Of a DNA stretch of 64,000 nt, positions 31,860 through 43,255 are shown piece by piece. Numbering within the stretch: the first letter of the stretch is position 1; each line of letters starts with the position of its first letter. The notes under the pieces were generated by a model. The model did not search any database. It had not been told where the DNA came from and was given only the letters and a program-made list of their open reading frames with translations. This stretch comes from Hermatobates lingyangjiaoensis. Taxonomy: Eukaryota; Arthropoda; Insecta; Hemiptera; Hermatobatidae. Location of the stretch: contig JAPFBL010001012.1 of NCBI GenBank assembly GCA_026182355.1, positions 1 through 64,000 of the forward strand, given 5' to 3'. The position numbers and the translations under genes were made by a program.

Positions 31860-32225
31860 TAGCCATACTTAATTCTTACTTAAGGGTTTTTCACTGTCAG
31901 AAGACAGCTTGTTGCGGTTGAAAGATTTAGTCTTTTTTCCCTATTCTTATTATGGTTTGAACACATATATATGGTATATATAAATGAACAAACCACAATA
32001 AGAAATGGGAAAAAAAGACTAAGATCTTTCAATCGTAATAAGCGGTCTTCGTCAGAGTCAAAAACCCAACTGTTGGGTTTTTACCCAACCAACCGCAGTT
32101 AACCAACAACCAACAAGCAGTAACCGCTTGTTACTGTTGAAAGATCTTAGTCTTGTTTTCCCATTTCTTATTGTGGTTTGATCATTGATTGTTATTTCAC
32201 GTGTTTATGTGAAATCTTTTTATAT
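31860..32225. mobile_element. PLE family A fragment and foldback
   Basis: 31870-31960 is a right-arm fragment. 31980-32225 is a foldback with a minus-strand HHR (about 32017-32060, near intact) and a plus-strand arm whose core has been replaced by a 'caaccaac' tangle near 32090. The inversion point is CCCAACTGTTGGG near 32067. Confidence 0.7.
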
Positions 32226-32293
32226 ATGGCATATATGTATAATTCAATGCACATTGAACCGTATTTGTCCGTTTCAGATCGTATTTTCATCGA

Positions 32294-32347
<54 letters not shown>

Positions 32348-32374
32348 ATTCAAAACGAAGGAAACATACCAGTT

Positions 32375-32532
32375 GAGTTGACTGTCGTCCCTTCGTCAAT
32401 TCACTTCTTCTCCTGAGGACGACCGCTATTACGGTCGAAATATTGAAAAGTGAGTCTTTGTTATGTTTCAGTCTATGTGTCTCAGTTTATTTTAAGTCTT
32501 ATTTGTCCTGCCGGACCGTTTTTCGTTTATCA

Positions 32533-32540
<8 letters not shown>
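32375..32540 (+). mobile_element. PLE terminus, family D
   Basis: The terminus runs from 'ccttcgtcaattcac' to 'gtcctgccggaccgtttttc' and then (TA)n. It holds the HHR at 32401-32454. Relatives are at 18305-18470, 42785-42940 and 46660-46795. Confidence 0.7.
32401..32454 (+). ncRNA. hammerhead ribozyme motif, PLE family D
   Basis: The core CUGAGGA is followed by spacer C, stem II GACCG/CGGUC, GAA, stem III AUAU and H17 = U. Stem I is GA/UC, an internal loop, then AAGUGA/UCACUU. A second intact copy is at 46697-46750. Confidence 0.8.
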
Positions 32541-32589
<49 letters not shown>

Positions 32590-32592
<3 letters not shown>

Positions 32593-33260
32593 TCATGACC
32601 CTGCCTCCTAGATTATAAATAGTTCTATATTACCAGAGAAAGTTTACTATTCTCCAACACTTACTATGTCAGCCAGTACTAAATACTCATTCAATAGCCA
32701 TTACTATACAGAAACAACCTCATTTTAACAGAAAAACTCGCTTTAGAAAGTAAACTAAGAAACTAAGTTTTTTCCCCTCATAATTATTTACCAGGTTACA
32801 CAATTTCATGTGATTAAACAAAAATATGTAATGAAACCTTATAGATTATGTGGTTATGAGAGAAAAAAACTGTTAGAGTTTCATTGGTAATAATTTAAGT
32901 TGGTTTCTACATCGACTTGAATATATATAAAGATGGGATAGTACATAGTTAAGCAACTGATAGGTTACCGTTAAAAGTGGTCTGAAGCAGGTCGTATTGA
33001 AAGGTCAGTTGAAGCAAACTTCAAGAGATCCAGTCCAATATGGATCAGTAAAGTAAAGAACAAGTGGAATTATAACTGATTCAGTTTTTATATTGGGTTT
33101 AGAGAATAAAGGAAAAAAAATAACTTTAAAAGTCCAAAATAATAATCTGTTATGATTCCAGTCAAAGAAACCTTTAACTTGAAAGTGTTTAAACACATTT
33201 ACACTAATTCATCACTTGTGCAATCTGTTATAGTTTAGTATTTACTCATATACAGAAATT
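32590..33260. other. AT-rich sequence, nothing recognised
   Basis: Single-copy-looking AT-rich DNA after a (TA)n tract. No gene, no repeat boundaries. Confidence 0.35.
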
Positions 33261-33264
33261 TCAA

Positions 33265-33675
33265 AAAAATTACGACTCCAAACAAAAAAAAAAAGTTTAA
33301 TATGAAAAGTAACAACGCGTTTCGAACACTTAGTGTTCTTCTTCAAGTAAACATTTAAAAAATATACATTTATGCGAGTTTTAAAAACATCAGAGTGAAT
33401 TATTGAAATTGAATACGATATTTGAACTGTCGAGGTTTTTTAACAAGAATATTATTATAAAAGGGAGTTTTGTAATTAAGTCATTTTTCATGAAAAAATT
33501 TCTTGTTAAAAACCTGAACATTCATATATTGTATTCAACTTCAAATAATTCACTAATGATGTTCTTAAACATCAGAGATATTTTTTTTATGTGTTTACCT
33601 GAAGAAGAACACTAAGGGTTCGAAACGTGATGCTAGTCTCATAATAAACTTTTTTTTTTTTTGTGGAGACGTAAT
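33265..33675. mobile_element. PLE foldback, ACGCGU-type
   Basis: Inverted arms of about 180 bp meet near 33470. The left arm HHR (about 33315-33355, minus) reads UUGAAGA, spacer A, GAACAC/GUGUUC, GAA, ACGCGU and U. The right arm (33600-33637, plus) reads CUGAAGA, spacer A, GAAC/GUUC, GAA and ACGU. Confidence 0.7.
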
Positions 33676-33889
33676 ATTAGAATTCCCTCCAACATTTATA
33701 GTAATTTTTAGAATAAAAAAAAAACTCTCATATGGTCTTAAAAGTTATACAGTACTGTTGAAGTAAGCATTGCCTTACGTGAGTACTCTTTTTATAAGTG
33801 ATAATATGAAATAAAAATAATACAACCTACAATTCAACCAACTCTTTCTCTCTCCCTCTCTTATATATATATATATTATATATATATAT
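33676..33889. other. AT-rich spacer with (TC)n and (TA)n
   Basis: Ends in a short CT-rich tract followed by (TA)n. Nothing coding. Confidence 0.4.
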
Positions 33890-34880
33890 ATAAAGATTTC
33901 ACATACACACATGCAATAACAATCAATGATCAAACCACAACATGAAATGGGAAAACAAGACTAAGATCTTACAACTGTAACAAGCGGTCTTCGTCAGAGT
34001 CAAAAACTCAACACAGACGACGAAGACCGCTTGTTACAGTTGAAAGATCTTAGTCTTGTTTTCCCATTTCATATTGTGGTTTGATCATTGATTGTTATTT
34101 CACGTGTTTATGTGAAATCTTTTTATCGATGAATACCATGTGCGATACCTACTCCTATATCTGTGCGAAGAGTCCCGCAAGAAGGCAGGGCGGTGACTTC
34201 TTGCGGGATTCTTCGCTCTTCACACCTCCTGATGACGACGATGGTCGAAATATCGATGTGAGTTATGTCTGTGTCTTTCTGTGTGTTTTCTTCGTTTTGA
34301 ATTTATTTTATTTAAAAAAGTTCGCTGGACCGTTTCTTTTAATTGTATATATATATATGAAAGTATAAGCCACAAGGAAAAATTAAAAAAGACACGGAAA
34401 ATGTGCTCTAAGTCCTTTCAAATATATGTCATCAGAGAGGAACTGAGTTTACTTTTTCCTTGTGGCTTATACTTTCATTAGTTTTCATCACGTGTTTATT
34501 GTGATTATTTAGTATATATATATATATAAGGTATTGTTATCTTGACCACAATTACTAATAAACACTTTTTATTCTTCTCGGAGTTTGGTCAGGGTTAATA
34601 TTTGGAATCCCCTTTTTGCCAACGTTTCGTCTTTATTTGCTGCTGGCTAGCAGAACATGCAATACAGATAATGGTTTCGTTGGTTCAGAATTAGAAGCTA
34701 GCCTTTAGTAAGTAAGTTTTTTGAATTTTTATGATGAATGTAAAGTAGATATGACAAATGTCCATTGTTATTGTTAGTTTATAGACCTGAGGATGTCTTA
34801 AAATAAAGACGAAACGTTGGCGAAAAGGTGATTCAATATATTAACTCTGAATAAATTCCGAGAAGAAGAAAAGTGTATAT
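33890..34880. mobile_element. cluster of four PLE foldback units
   Basis: 33890-34125 is a family A foldback. 34150-34355 is a family C terminus with HHR 34220-34262. 34358-34490 is an inverted unit with a minus-strand HHR (about 34400-34437: CUGAUGA, GAA, AGGACU, U, with AGAG/CUCU stem I). 34545-34880 is a family K foldback with an HHR at 34783-34822 (CUGAGGA, spacer U, GUCUU/AAGAC, GAA, ACGU, U). (TA)n separates the units. Confidence 0.7.
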
Positions 34881-35181
34881 ATATACATATATATATATAT
34901 AAAAAGATTTCACATAAACACGTGAAACAACAATCAATGATCAAACCACAATAAGAAATGGGAAAACAAGACTAAGATCTTTCAACCATAACAAGCGGTC
35001 TTCGTCAGAGTCAAAAACCCAACTGAACACTAGATGCAGAAAACATCTGGTGAGGAGTTGAGAAGAGTGGGAGGGAAGAGTGGTATTTTAAAAGGGTGAA
35101 AGCACAGGAAAGGACTAATGTCCAGAAAGGGATGTTTGGGGAAACAAAGGAGTACAGTAAGAAAAAGTAAAAAACTATCCG

Positions 35182-35545
35182 CTAGCTGTCAACCCTCTTT
35201 GAAGAGGCTATTGCCCTCGTGACGAAAGTATCAAGTTTGAAGAGACCGTTACTAATGTTTATAATATTAGATCTATTAAATTTAATTAGAGACGATTCAA
35301 TAATATTTCTTAACAACATTGATTTTTCATAGGTAATAAATTTAGCTCCTGTCCAATCAATATGATGATTTTCATTTTTTATACGCAAGAATATAAGGCA
35401 CTACTTTTTTCCTGTCTACTTACGTTATATTGGTGTTGTTTTACACGTGTCTTTAATGATTTACCAGTTTGACCAATATAAATTTTATGGCAATTTTTGC
35501 ACGGAATTTTATAAATACCAGCGGACTCCAATTCGCTTGGAGAGT
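35182..35545 (-). pseudogene. PLE GIY-YIG endonuclease, C-terminal part
   Basis: The minus strand reads GIYKIPCKNCHKIYIGQTGK and SLKTRVKQHQYN, a textbook GIY...YIG core, then SRQEKSSALYS. A frame break near 35393 separates this from HHIDWTGAKFITYEK and the rest up to the stop at 35182. A mirror copy lacking the GIY half runs on the plus strand at 35551-35846. Confidence 0.8.
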
Positions 35546-35550
35546 TTTTT

Positions 35551-35846
35551 ATTGGTCAAACTGGTAAATCATTAAAAACACGTGTAAAACAACACCAATA
35601 TAACGTAAGTAGACAGGAAAAAAGTAGTGCCTTATATTCTTGCGTATAAAAAATGAAAATCATCATATTGATTGGACAGGAGCTAAATTTATTACCTATG
35701 AAAAATCAATGTTGTTAAGAAATATTATTGAATCGTCTCTAATTAAATTTAATAGATCTAATATTATAAACATTAGTAACGGTCTCTTCAAACTTGATAC
35801 TTTCGTCACGAGGGCAATAGCCTCTTCAAAGAGGGTTGACAGCTAG
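35551..35846 (+). pseudogene. mirror copy of the PLE endonuclease end
   Basis: It starts at IGQTGKSL, so it is cut just inside the YIG motif. It shares the same frame break and the same stop context as the minus-strand copy at 35182. This shows both arms derive from one damaged template. Confidence 0.8.
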
Positions 35847-36109
35847 CGGATAGTTTTTTACTTTTTCTTACTGTACTCCTTTGTTTCCCCAAACATCCCT
35901 TTCTGGACATTAGTCCTTTCCTGTGCTTTCACCCTTTTAAAATACCACTCTTCCCTCCCACTCTTCTCAACTCCTCACCAGATGTTTTCTGCATCTAGTG
36001 TTCAGTTGGGTTTTTGACTCTGACGAAGACCGCTTGTTACGGTTGAAAGATCTTAGTCTTGTTTTCCCATTTCTTATTGTGGTTTGATCATATATATATA
36101 TATATATAT

Positions 36110-36463
36110 AAGATTTCACCAAAACATGTGAAATAACAATGGAAGATTAAAACACAATACGAAACTTCAGTTGGGTTTTTGACTTTGACGAAGACCGCTT
36201 GTTACGGTTGAAAGATCTTACTCTTCTTTATTGTGATTTGATCGTATATATATATTTGGTCTCCAACCGTCTCTGAACCAGTGCGCTTGGTTTCCTTTCT
36301 TATCTCTCCTGAAGACGGTTCAAACCAAAAATTAGAGACTGTAAGTGTGTTATTTTGATTTCTCTATGTTTCTTTGTCTATATTGAACTATATTTGTCCG
36401 TTTTGGATCGTATTTCCAACGAAAAAGTGTATATATATATATATATATATACGATCAAATGAT

Positions 36464-36498
<35 letters not shown>

Positions 36499-36640
36499 GA
36501 GTTAGCTTCAGCTACTCAAAGGGACTACTTCTACCCGATGACGACGACTGTCGAAATATCGTTGTGAGTCTTTTGTGTGTGTCTTTATTTGTTTTTTCTC
36601 TTTCATGTGTTAACTATATATATATATATATATATATATT
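36110..36640. mobile_element. PLE terminal fragments, families A, B and E
   Basis: 36110-36250 is a family A unit whose right part starts CAGTTGGGTTTTTGAC. 36255-36430 is a family B right arm with an HHR near 36306-36345 (GAA altered to CAA). 36495-36615 is a family E terminus with core CCGAUGA, spacer C, GAC/GUC, GAA, AUAU and C. (TA)n tracts separate them. Confidence 0.7.
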
Positions 36641-36644
36641 AATT

Positions 36645-36860
36645 GTAACAGCTCTCTGATGAGATGGTCTAGCAGGCCTCAGAGCTTATTTTTCTTCATT
36701 TTGATTCTTCCGTACGGCATTTTGTCTCATATACATATCTTAGGTGTTGCTGGTCTGAATACTGGGCGTGACTGGCTGTTGGCTTGGCGAGTAGCTGGTG
36801 GTTGGTGATCTAGTACTGTAGCTGCAGTGTACATGAAACCCCGGTGTGTTGACGATTAAT
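36645..36860 (+). repeat. dispersed repeat R4 (copy 2)
   Basis: This matches 20600-20805 over its length with point differences. It follows 'gctctctgatgagatgg' and precedes (TA)n. Confidence 0.6.
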
Positions 36861-36889
36861 TTATATATATATATATAATATAAGTTATA

Positions 36890-37713
36890 TATATAAATAT
36901 AACAAGATTTCAACAATTCATAAATGGGATTAAGGTCTTTGAACCAATACAACTGGTCTTCGTTAGAGTTTTGAGTGTGAATGTGAAAGATTTTAGTTAA
37001 TATTTAGTCAAAGTTTAGCGTGGATACTCCAAAATTTAGAAACGATAAATTAGGTAGAGTATGACACAAAATACCGATGTACGTGAAGGTCAACAGAAGT
37101 AGAGTAGGATTTTAAATAAAAGAAAACTGTAAACTAATTTTCTTCTTCATTCTCCCCAGCTGCTTATAGTGTTTATAGGGAAGATTTTAATTTTAAGGAA
37201 GAGATTTTGAAAAATATTATATTTAAAAATTACACACAGTTGATGTAACCATAAGGCTATGTTTGGAGTAAACTAAGTTTTCTGATAGGTATAGCTTGGT
37301 TCATCTGTTATTTTGATTGTATAATCAAACAGCTTAGTTATTAACCTCCCCCTCTCTCCTGCCACCCACCGACTGTTTATAACCTTAGCTAATTTGTTAA
37401 ACAGACCCGTCTAATAGAGGAGGCTGTGGATTAGGGGGGATGTTGGGGGGAGGGGGGGGGGCTAGCTAATGTAAGAAATATCGTGAGGGAATGTATGAAA
37501 AAGAGCTGAAGGGAAAGTGAACTGGGTAACCTTTCTTAACTGAGCACCAATTATATCTGCTTCCTGCCTATCGACGTTATATAAGTGAATCCATATCGGA
37601 GAGGCTGGAATATCACAGCCAGGGGAAAAACATTACTATCACTATTACTAGTTCAACACACATCGCTTTGCCAACGATATGAGATTATATCTCATAATCA
37701 CTTTTTGATATAT
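36890..37713. other. PLE scrap then non-coding sequence
   Basis: 36890-37000 is a decayed family A piece ('acaagatttcaac', 'tggtcttcgttagagt'). The rest is AT-rich with a G-rich stretch at 37430-37463. No gene is seen. Confidence 0.4.
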
Positions 37714-37974
37714 ATGAGCCGTTTATTTTGAAAGTGGCCTAATTCCATTTTCCAAAAAAATTTAGCTACCTATTTAAATAATTACATTTTTACGTTATCT
37801 TTACCTTTTGCAGCAAATTGTACAAAATTTATTTAAAATTACTAAGAATTTTTATAACAAAAATTAGTTGATAAATAAAATGACAATATTTTTAAATTTT
37901 TTAAAACGCAAACCCTTAAATATCTCGATTTTAACATAAATGGAATTAGGCCACTTTCAAAATAAGCGGCTCAT
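37714..37974. mobile_element. MITE with 37-bp terminal inverted repeats
   Basis: The ends start ATGAGCCG and read inward through TGAAAGTGGCCTAATTCC. The inverted repeats match at 36 of 37 positions. The interior is AT-rich and non-coding. Flanks are TATAT on both sides, so a TA-type duplication is likely but cannot be delimited. Superfamily not assigned. Confidence 0.8.
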
Positions 37975-38070
37975 ATATAAGTATTCGTTATGATGGTGAC
38001 CAAAAAGACAGTAGAGTTTGTAGGTCCATGAGGGCAGTTCTTAGAAGCACTCATTATATATCATAGCAGC

Positions 38071-38094
<24 letters not shown>

Positions 38095-38103
<9 letters not shown>

Positions 38104-38378
38104 GAATTTAAAAAGAACACATAGAAAGGAAACCACTAAACTCACTACTATATTTCGATGTCCTCGTCTTCAGGAAAAGAAGTGAATCGCTCCAAAGGCT
38201 GATAACGACTGATATATATATATATATAAAAAGATATCACATAAACAAGAGAAATAACAATCAATGATCAAGCAGTCTTCGTCAGAGTCAGTTGGGTTTT
38301 TAACTCTGACGAAGACCGCTTGTTACAGTTGAAAGATCTTAGTCTTGTTTTCCCATTTTCTTATTGTGGTTTGATCAT

Positions 38379-38427
<49 letters not shown>

Positions 38428-38830
38428 ATTTCACATAAACAATCAATGAAATAACAATCAATGATCAAACTTCAACATGAAATGAGAAAAAAGAAGATCT
38501 CAACCGTAACAAGTGGTCTTCGTCAGAGTCAAAAACTCAACTGTTGGGTTTTTGACACTGACGTAGTCTGCTTGTTACGTTTGAAACATCATAGCCTTTT
38601 TATTTCTCCATTTCATATTGTGGTTTGATCATTCATATATATATAGACATATATAATACTTTAAATTACACAAAACACGACACAGAAAAAAGATAAAATG
38701 GACACTTACTAAATTCAATATTTCGAACTGTTCTTCGTCATCAGGAAAAGACTAGAAGGGAGGACGAAGTGAGAGAGATCTCCTCACTTCGAAGGATGGA
38801 CCGCAAGTCATATAATTGTATATCTATATA
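38095..38830. mobile_element. PLE terminal fragments, families F, A and G
   Basis: 38095-38210 (minus) is a family F terminus (CUGAAGA, spacer C, GA...UC, GAA, AUAU, A). 38235-38390 and 38425-38635 are family A units, the second a foldback joined at CAACTGTTGGG. 38650-38830 (minus) is a family G terminus with an HHR at 38716-38745 (CUGAUGA, spacer C, GAA/UUC, GAA, AUAU, U). Long (TA)n tracts lie between. Confidence 0.7.
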
Positions 38831-38842
38831 ATTGTATTGGGA

Positions 38843-38884
<42 letters not shown>

Positions 38885-38889
<5 letters not shown>

Positions 38890-39206
38890 TGTAGTTTAAT
38901 AGGAGATGTTTCTTAAGGCCTGTTTGATTGAAGTGAACCGCAGTCTGGGCATTCACGATCTCTTACTGTCTGAGAAATTCGATCTCACGAACTAATTTAC
39001 TACTATTGAGGTTTAATCGAAATATCAGTTAAGAGTTAGAGTTAGCCAAGTGACATGTTTCATGAAAAAAAAATCAATCGCCTTGGAACATTGATTTATT
39101 CTTATGTAACATTTAGCTTGGGTAATTTTTAATTTAATTAACCACTCATAGAAGCTGTTAGTTTGTATGATCGAATCTCTCAATCAAAAGATTGTCTATA
39201 TACTCG

Positions 39207-39240
<34 letters not shown>
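38885..39240. other. AT-rich sequence, nothing recognised
   Basis: A spacer between (TA)n tracts. No repeat family or coding signal was identified. Confidence 0.35.
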
Positions 39241-39242
<2 letters not shown>

Positions 39243-39247
39243 ACCAC

Positions 39248-39720
39248 ATTTTTAATTAAACTTACTAACGCTAGAAAAAAAAATTTCTAGCGTTAGTAAG
39301 TTTAATTAAAAATGCCCTGAGGATGGTCCATGGAGACTGGAACGCTGGTAAGTTTATGTTGTTAACAATTAGTTGGCAAGATAAAACATTTGGACAATTA
39401 CTGTTTCATATCCCGGAAAACGTTTAAAACACTGGTTAGAAAATCAGAAAAGTTAATGATAAAAGAGACTAAAACAAAGGTTCAAAATGTTTTCAATGAA
39501 ATCTGTATAACGAAAATCTGCTCCATAATTACACAAATATATATATGTATTTGTATAGGTAGGCAGCAAATCTTCTTTTAAACATGTTGAATTGAAATAT
39601 GCAGCAGCCTCTACATTTACGACTTTTTTACTGACTGTCTCTAATTTTCTGATTATTCTCCTTTCATTTTGGGGGTAATTCCCAAATTAACTTTGCCAGG
39701 GACATTTGAACTTTACCAGT
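39248..39720. mobile_element. two PLE ORF N-termini meeting tail to tail
   Basis: A short palindrome (39248-39323) leads into an HHR-like motif (39324-39360: CUGAGGA, spacer U, GGUC/GACU, then GGAACGCU). A plus-strand N-terminus follows (KTFGQLLFHIPE, then a broken frame to 'cacaaatatata' near 39540). From about 39545 a minus-strand N-terminus of another family runs back (VNVEAAAYFNSTCLKEDLLP, YTNTYIYI). The joint is only a few TA units long. Confidence 0.7.
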
Positions 39721-39849
39721 TAGAATAACATATCATGACTAGTTAAACGAATAAGCTTATTCGTTAGAATATTCGACTAGACAGTCTAGTCGATGGTTTT
39801 GTCTAGTTAAGATTCTAGTTCCTTTAAATAACCTTGTAAGTTTCATTTT

Positions 39850-40008
39850 CTTAGTCAACAGATTCTTACTTCTGCCTATGAAAAAGGTTTTAAAATAAAA
39901 CCGAAACGTCGGCAATGAGAGTTTGATTTTTGAACCTAGAAAATTTGACCGAACCCGGATTAGAGAACACACCTATTCTATCAAACGGTCGATATATTAT
40001 TGGATCGG

Positions 40009-40015
<7 letters not shown>
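39850..40015 (+). mobile_element. PLE terminus, family M
   Basis: This contains TGCC, the core-like UAUGAAAAA, GGUUU/AAACC stem II, GAA, ACGU, C and GGCA, so all three stems are intact while the core box is unusual. It ends at 'ggtcgatatattattg' before (TA)n. Copies are at 45930-46032 (left-truncated) and 55518-55670. Confidence 0.6.
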
Positions 40016-40050
<35 letters not shown>

Positions 40051-40227
40051 TATATATATATACTTTTTGGTTGCAGAGCGTGGTTAGTTGAATGATACAA
40101 AGTACAATTTTATATCAGTTTTGTTTAATAGCACTTGTCATAAGATACAATAATAACAATAAAACCTAGGACACCAAAAGTATTACAACATTTCTTCAAC
40201 CTCGATCAGCTGTTCCTCCAGGTTACC

Positions 40228-41101
40228 TACGAGGTGTGTAAATAAAGTAGTGAGACTGATTTTTTTTAAATTTTCTTTAAATATAATTACAATGTGATAT
40301 GTCACCTTCAAAATAGTTCCCTCGGAAGCCACACAGCGGGAGACGGTCTTCCAATCATTGTAGCATTGCTGGAACTCGGATTCTGGAATGGCCTTCAGCT
40401 GGTCGGTTACAGCAGTTTGTATGTTTTGTAGTGTCCCGAAAATGAGTTCCTTGAGGTGATTTTTCAATCTCGGAAGAGGAAAAAGTCACAAAGACTCAAG
40501 TTCTGTGAATAAGGAGGCTGAGAGCAACAGAATGTTTTTACTGGCCAAAAACTCGTTTATATGAGATGGCAGTGTGACAGGGCGCGTTGTCGTGATGAAC
40601 ACCCACTTGTCTGATCTGTCCAACTGTCCCCCGATCATTCTGACTGTCAAGCGTCGATCTGAACGCACAAGTTCCGTACTCTGTTGACATTATCATCGGT
40701 GTTTGCACTGAAGGCCTTCCGCTTTGTGGTTCATCTTCAATCGACTCTCTTCCTTCTGAAAATTCTTAAACCACTCACCGAAAAATTTGTGCCCTTGATA
40801 AAAACACTTCTCAATAGCCCTCCGAGAAGTTTTTCAAAAGTTTCGGTTGCATATGTCCAAGTCTGAAGCAAAATTTGATTGCACACCGCTGCCAACTTTA
40901 GGTCACTCATTTTTAAAACGCTCAAGAAAAAACCATTTCACGAAAACCAACGCTAACGGACAAACAAATGACTGTGGCGAGTTCAGATTCATACTGGAGG
41001 CGCATCACACTGTACCTGATGCTACTCAAGGCACGCGTCTCCAGCGTTGCCAGATCGAAAGCGACGTTGCCAGTCTCACTACTTTATTTACACACCTCGT
41101 A
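40228..41101 (-). mobile_element. internally deleted mariner element
   Basis: Perfect 29-bp inverted repeats (CGAGGTGTGTAAATAAAG... at 40230-40258 and 41071-41099) are flanked by TA. Length is 874 bp including both TAs, below the usual 1.3 kb. The interior encodes mariner transposase pieces on the minus strand. Unlike the PLE DNA around it, it is a DNA transposon with cut-and-paste hallmarks. Confidence 0.9.
40230..40910 (-). pseudogene. mariner transposase (deleted and frameshifted)
   Basis: The N-terminus MSDLKLAAVCNQILLQTW begins at about 40909. Frame-shifted pieces include FFRWFKNFQEGRESIEDEPQ and SGRPSVQTP, VHHDNAPCHTAIS (second catalytic Asp), CDFFLF (third Asp region) and RLKNHLKELIFGTLQNIQ with the tail SRCVASEGT. 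The segment with the first catalytic Asp is deleted. No active enzyme can be made. Confidence 0.85.
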
Positions 41102-41119
41102 AGTCACAGTGTTGTCCCC

Positions 41120-42350
41120 ACAACTTTAACACAGAGAAAAGAACACAGAAAGACACTACAGAACTCACTTCGATATTTCGACATCCGTCGTCATCGGGAA
41201 GAAGTGCTAAGTACTCGCGAAATAATATATATATATATATTATTTCGCTAAGTTGACAAACCTTGTTTGATAAGTTGTCAAACTTGCTGACTTTTATTTA
41301 TAATCACTAGTTTAACTAAAAATTTGTTTCAACAATTCATTATATAAATTTAAATTTGTTTCTTTAAAATTTTGACAAAAAATGAATTATCAAGGAAAAT
41401 CATAAACAATAATACTAACTGAATTAACATTAACAACAACTATAACTATTACTTAAAGGAATTATCCAATATAAAATTGACATCTCATCTTCAGTCAAAA
41501 CCTAAACATAACCTTTGTATCAACAAGTTCCCTTAAACCACTTGTAATTACACGAAATCAAACTTACATACATTGATTACACTATCTAATTATTTTGTTG
41601 TTTTCACTTATGTAACTTCATTGTACATAAAGAAACATAGAGAAATTAAAAACACACACTTACAGTTACTAATTATGTGTTTGAACCGTCTTCAGGAGAG
41701 ATAAGAAAGGGAAACCAGGCGTATTGGTCCAGAAACGGTAGGAAACCAACAATGTTGCCATATACGCACAACACAGAGAATAAGGTAGACAGGAATCAAT
41801 TTATAATTAAATTAAATTAGTGGAATATGAAAAAAAAATAAATCATAGTAAAAATTGATTGATGATCAGAGGAATTGATACATAAATGAAAGTTATGGAC
41901 TAAGCCATGATAAAATAAAACTGGTAATAAAAATAATAATATCAAATAAATAAAGTAATTAAATAATAAAAAAGAATAATTTAATTAGTCACTCGTCTTT
42001 ACATTTCGTCTTTATATTGTCTTTTATGTTATTTGTTATTATCAAATAAATTTTTTTTCCTTTTATTATTTAATAACTTGATTTTTTATTATTTAATTGT
42101 TTTTTATTTCATATTTCATAATTGAATTATAAATTGATGCCTGACTACTTTATTCTCAGTGACTGGGCGCGTCTGTTGCAACAACGTCTCCAACCGTCTC
42201 TGAACCAGTGTACTTGCTTTCCCTCTGTTATCTCTCCTGAAGACGGTTCAAACAGAAAATTAGAGACTGTAAGTGTGTGTTTTTAGTTTCTCTATGTTTC
42301 TTTATGCACATTGAACTGTATTTGTCAGTTTCGGATGGTACTTTCATCAA
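41120..42350. mobile_element. PLE termini: CCGAUGA type, then a family B foldback
   Basis: 41120-41225 (minus) is close to 1255-1378 and has core CCGAUGA. 41226-41615 is AT-rich spacer with nothing recognised. 41620-42350 is a long family B foldback whose arms (41625-41800 minus, 42150-42345 plus) enclose part of the family B 3' UTR also seen at 19.15 kb. The right arm HHR is at about 42229-42266 (CUGAAGA, GGUU...AACAG, GAA region partly changed). Confidence 0.65.
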
Positions 42351-42359
42351 AAAAGAATA

Positions 42360-42742
42360 TATATACGAGTTCAAAATTCAAGAGGAGTAACACAAAGAAT
42401 AAGGAAACACACTTACAGACTCAAATTTTCGGGTAATCCGTCTTCAGGTGAAAAGAGAGGTTTATTAAGTGATTTATATATATATAGAAAATATATATAT
42501 ATTGTATTAGGTAGGATTTGTTTTTGAGGGCTAGGTCAAAAGAAAAAAACTCCTTCCTAGGCCAACCTTGCGATATAGACTACAATAGAATAGAAGAGAT
42601 CAAGGACAATTTTTGAGAATATATATATATATCAACGTTAAAAACACAATAAAAAAATCTTAGTTTTTTGTTCTCATTTCTTACTGTGGTTTGAACATTG
42701 ATTGTTGCTTCACACGTTTTTGTGAAACATTTATATATATAT

Positions 42743-42788
<46 letters not shown>

Positions 42789-43255
42789 TTAAAATAAACT
42801 GTGAAACAGAAATAAACAAAACAAAGACTCACTATTCAATATTTCGAACGCCGAACGGTCAAAAAATAAAAATAAATGGTCACAGTTTATTTTAAGTGTA
42901 ATTTGTCCTGCTAGACCGTTTTTCGTTTATCATAGTATATATAAATATATATAGTTCAATGTACATGAAGAAACATAGAGAAATTAAAAGAACATACTTA
43001 CAGTCTCTAATTTTTCGTTGAACCGTCTTCAGGAGAGATATCTCTATGTGCGCGTTTAATTTCACTATGTTTCTGTATGTACATTAAACACTATTTGTCC
43101 ATTTCGGAATCTATTTTAATCGAAAGTATATATATATATATATATATATAATTGTCTGCCAGCGGAGCAACTCGTTTCTGTCTTCCTGATGACGAGGACA
43201 TCGAAATATAGTATTGAGTTTTTGTTTCATTTTTGAGTGTTCTTTGTGTCAATAT
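42360..43255. mobile_element. patchwork of PLE terminal scraps
   Basis: Pieces include a diverged family B arm (42365-42460), a family A outer end (42650-42740), family D pieces in both orientations (42785-42870 and 42890-42940), family B (42955-43130) and a family F terminus with an HHR at about 43186-43222 (CUGAUGA, spacer C, GA...UC, GAA, AUAU, A). Most are flanked by (TA)n. Confidence 0.6.

Larger units (their letters stand above)
34909..36100. mobile_element. 1.2-kb PLE palindrome carrying two endonuclease ends
   Basis: The left arm 34909-35480 and right arm 35551-36100 are near-identical inverted copies around a 70-bp loop. Each arm contains, outward from the centre, the end of a GIY-YIG ORF, a 3' UTR and a family A terminus with an HHR (about 34978-35022 minus, 36017-36060 plus). 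The loop completes the endonuclease only on the minus strand. Few arm-to-arm mismatches are visible. Confidence 0.85.

Noticed and set aside
34081..34368. Frames beginning MIIDCYFTCLCEI at several loci
   Set aside because: The peptide is the translation of the conserved family A outer end and recurs wherever that terminus is in plus orientation. It is non-coding.
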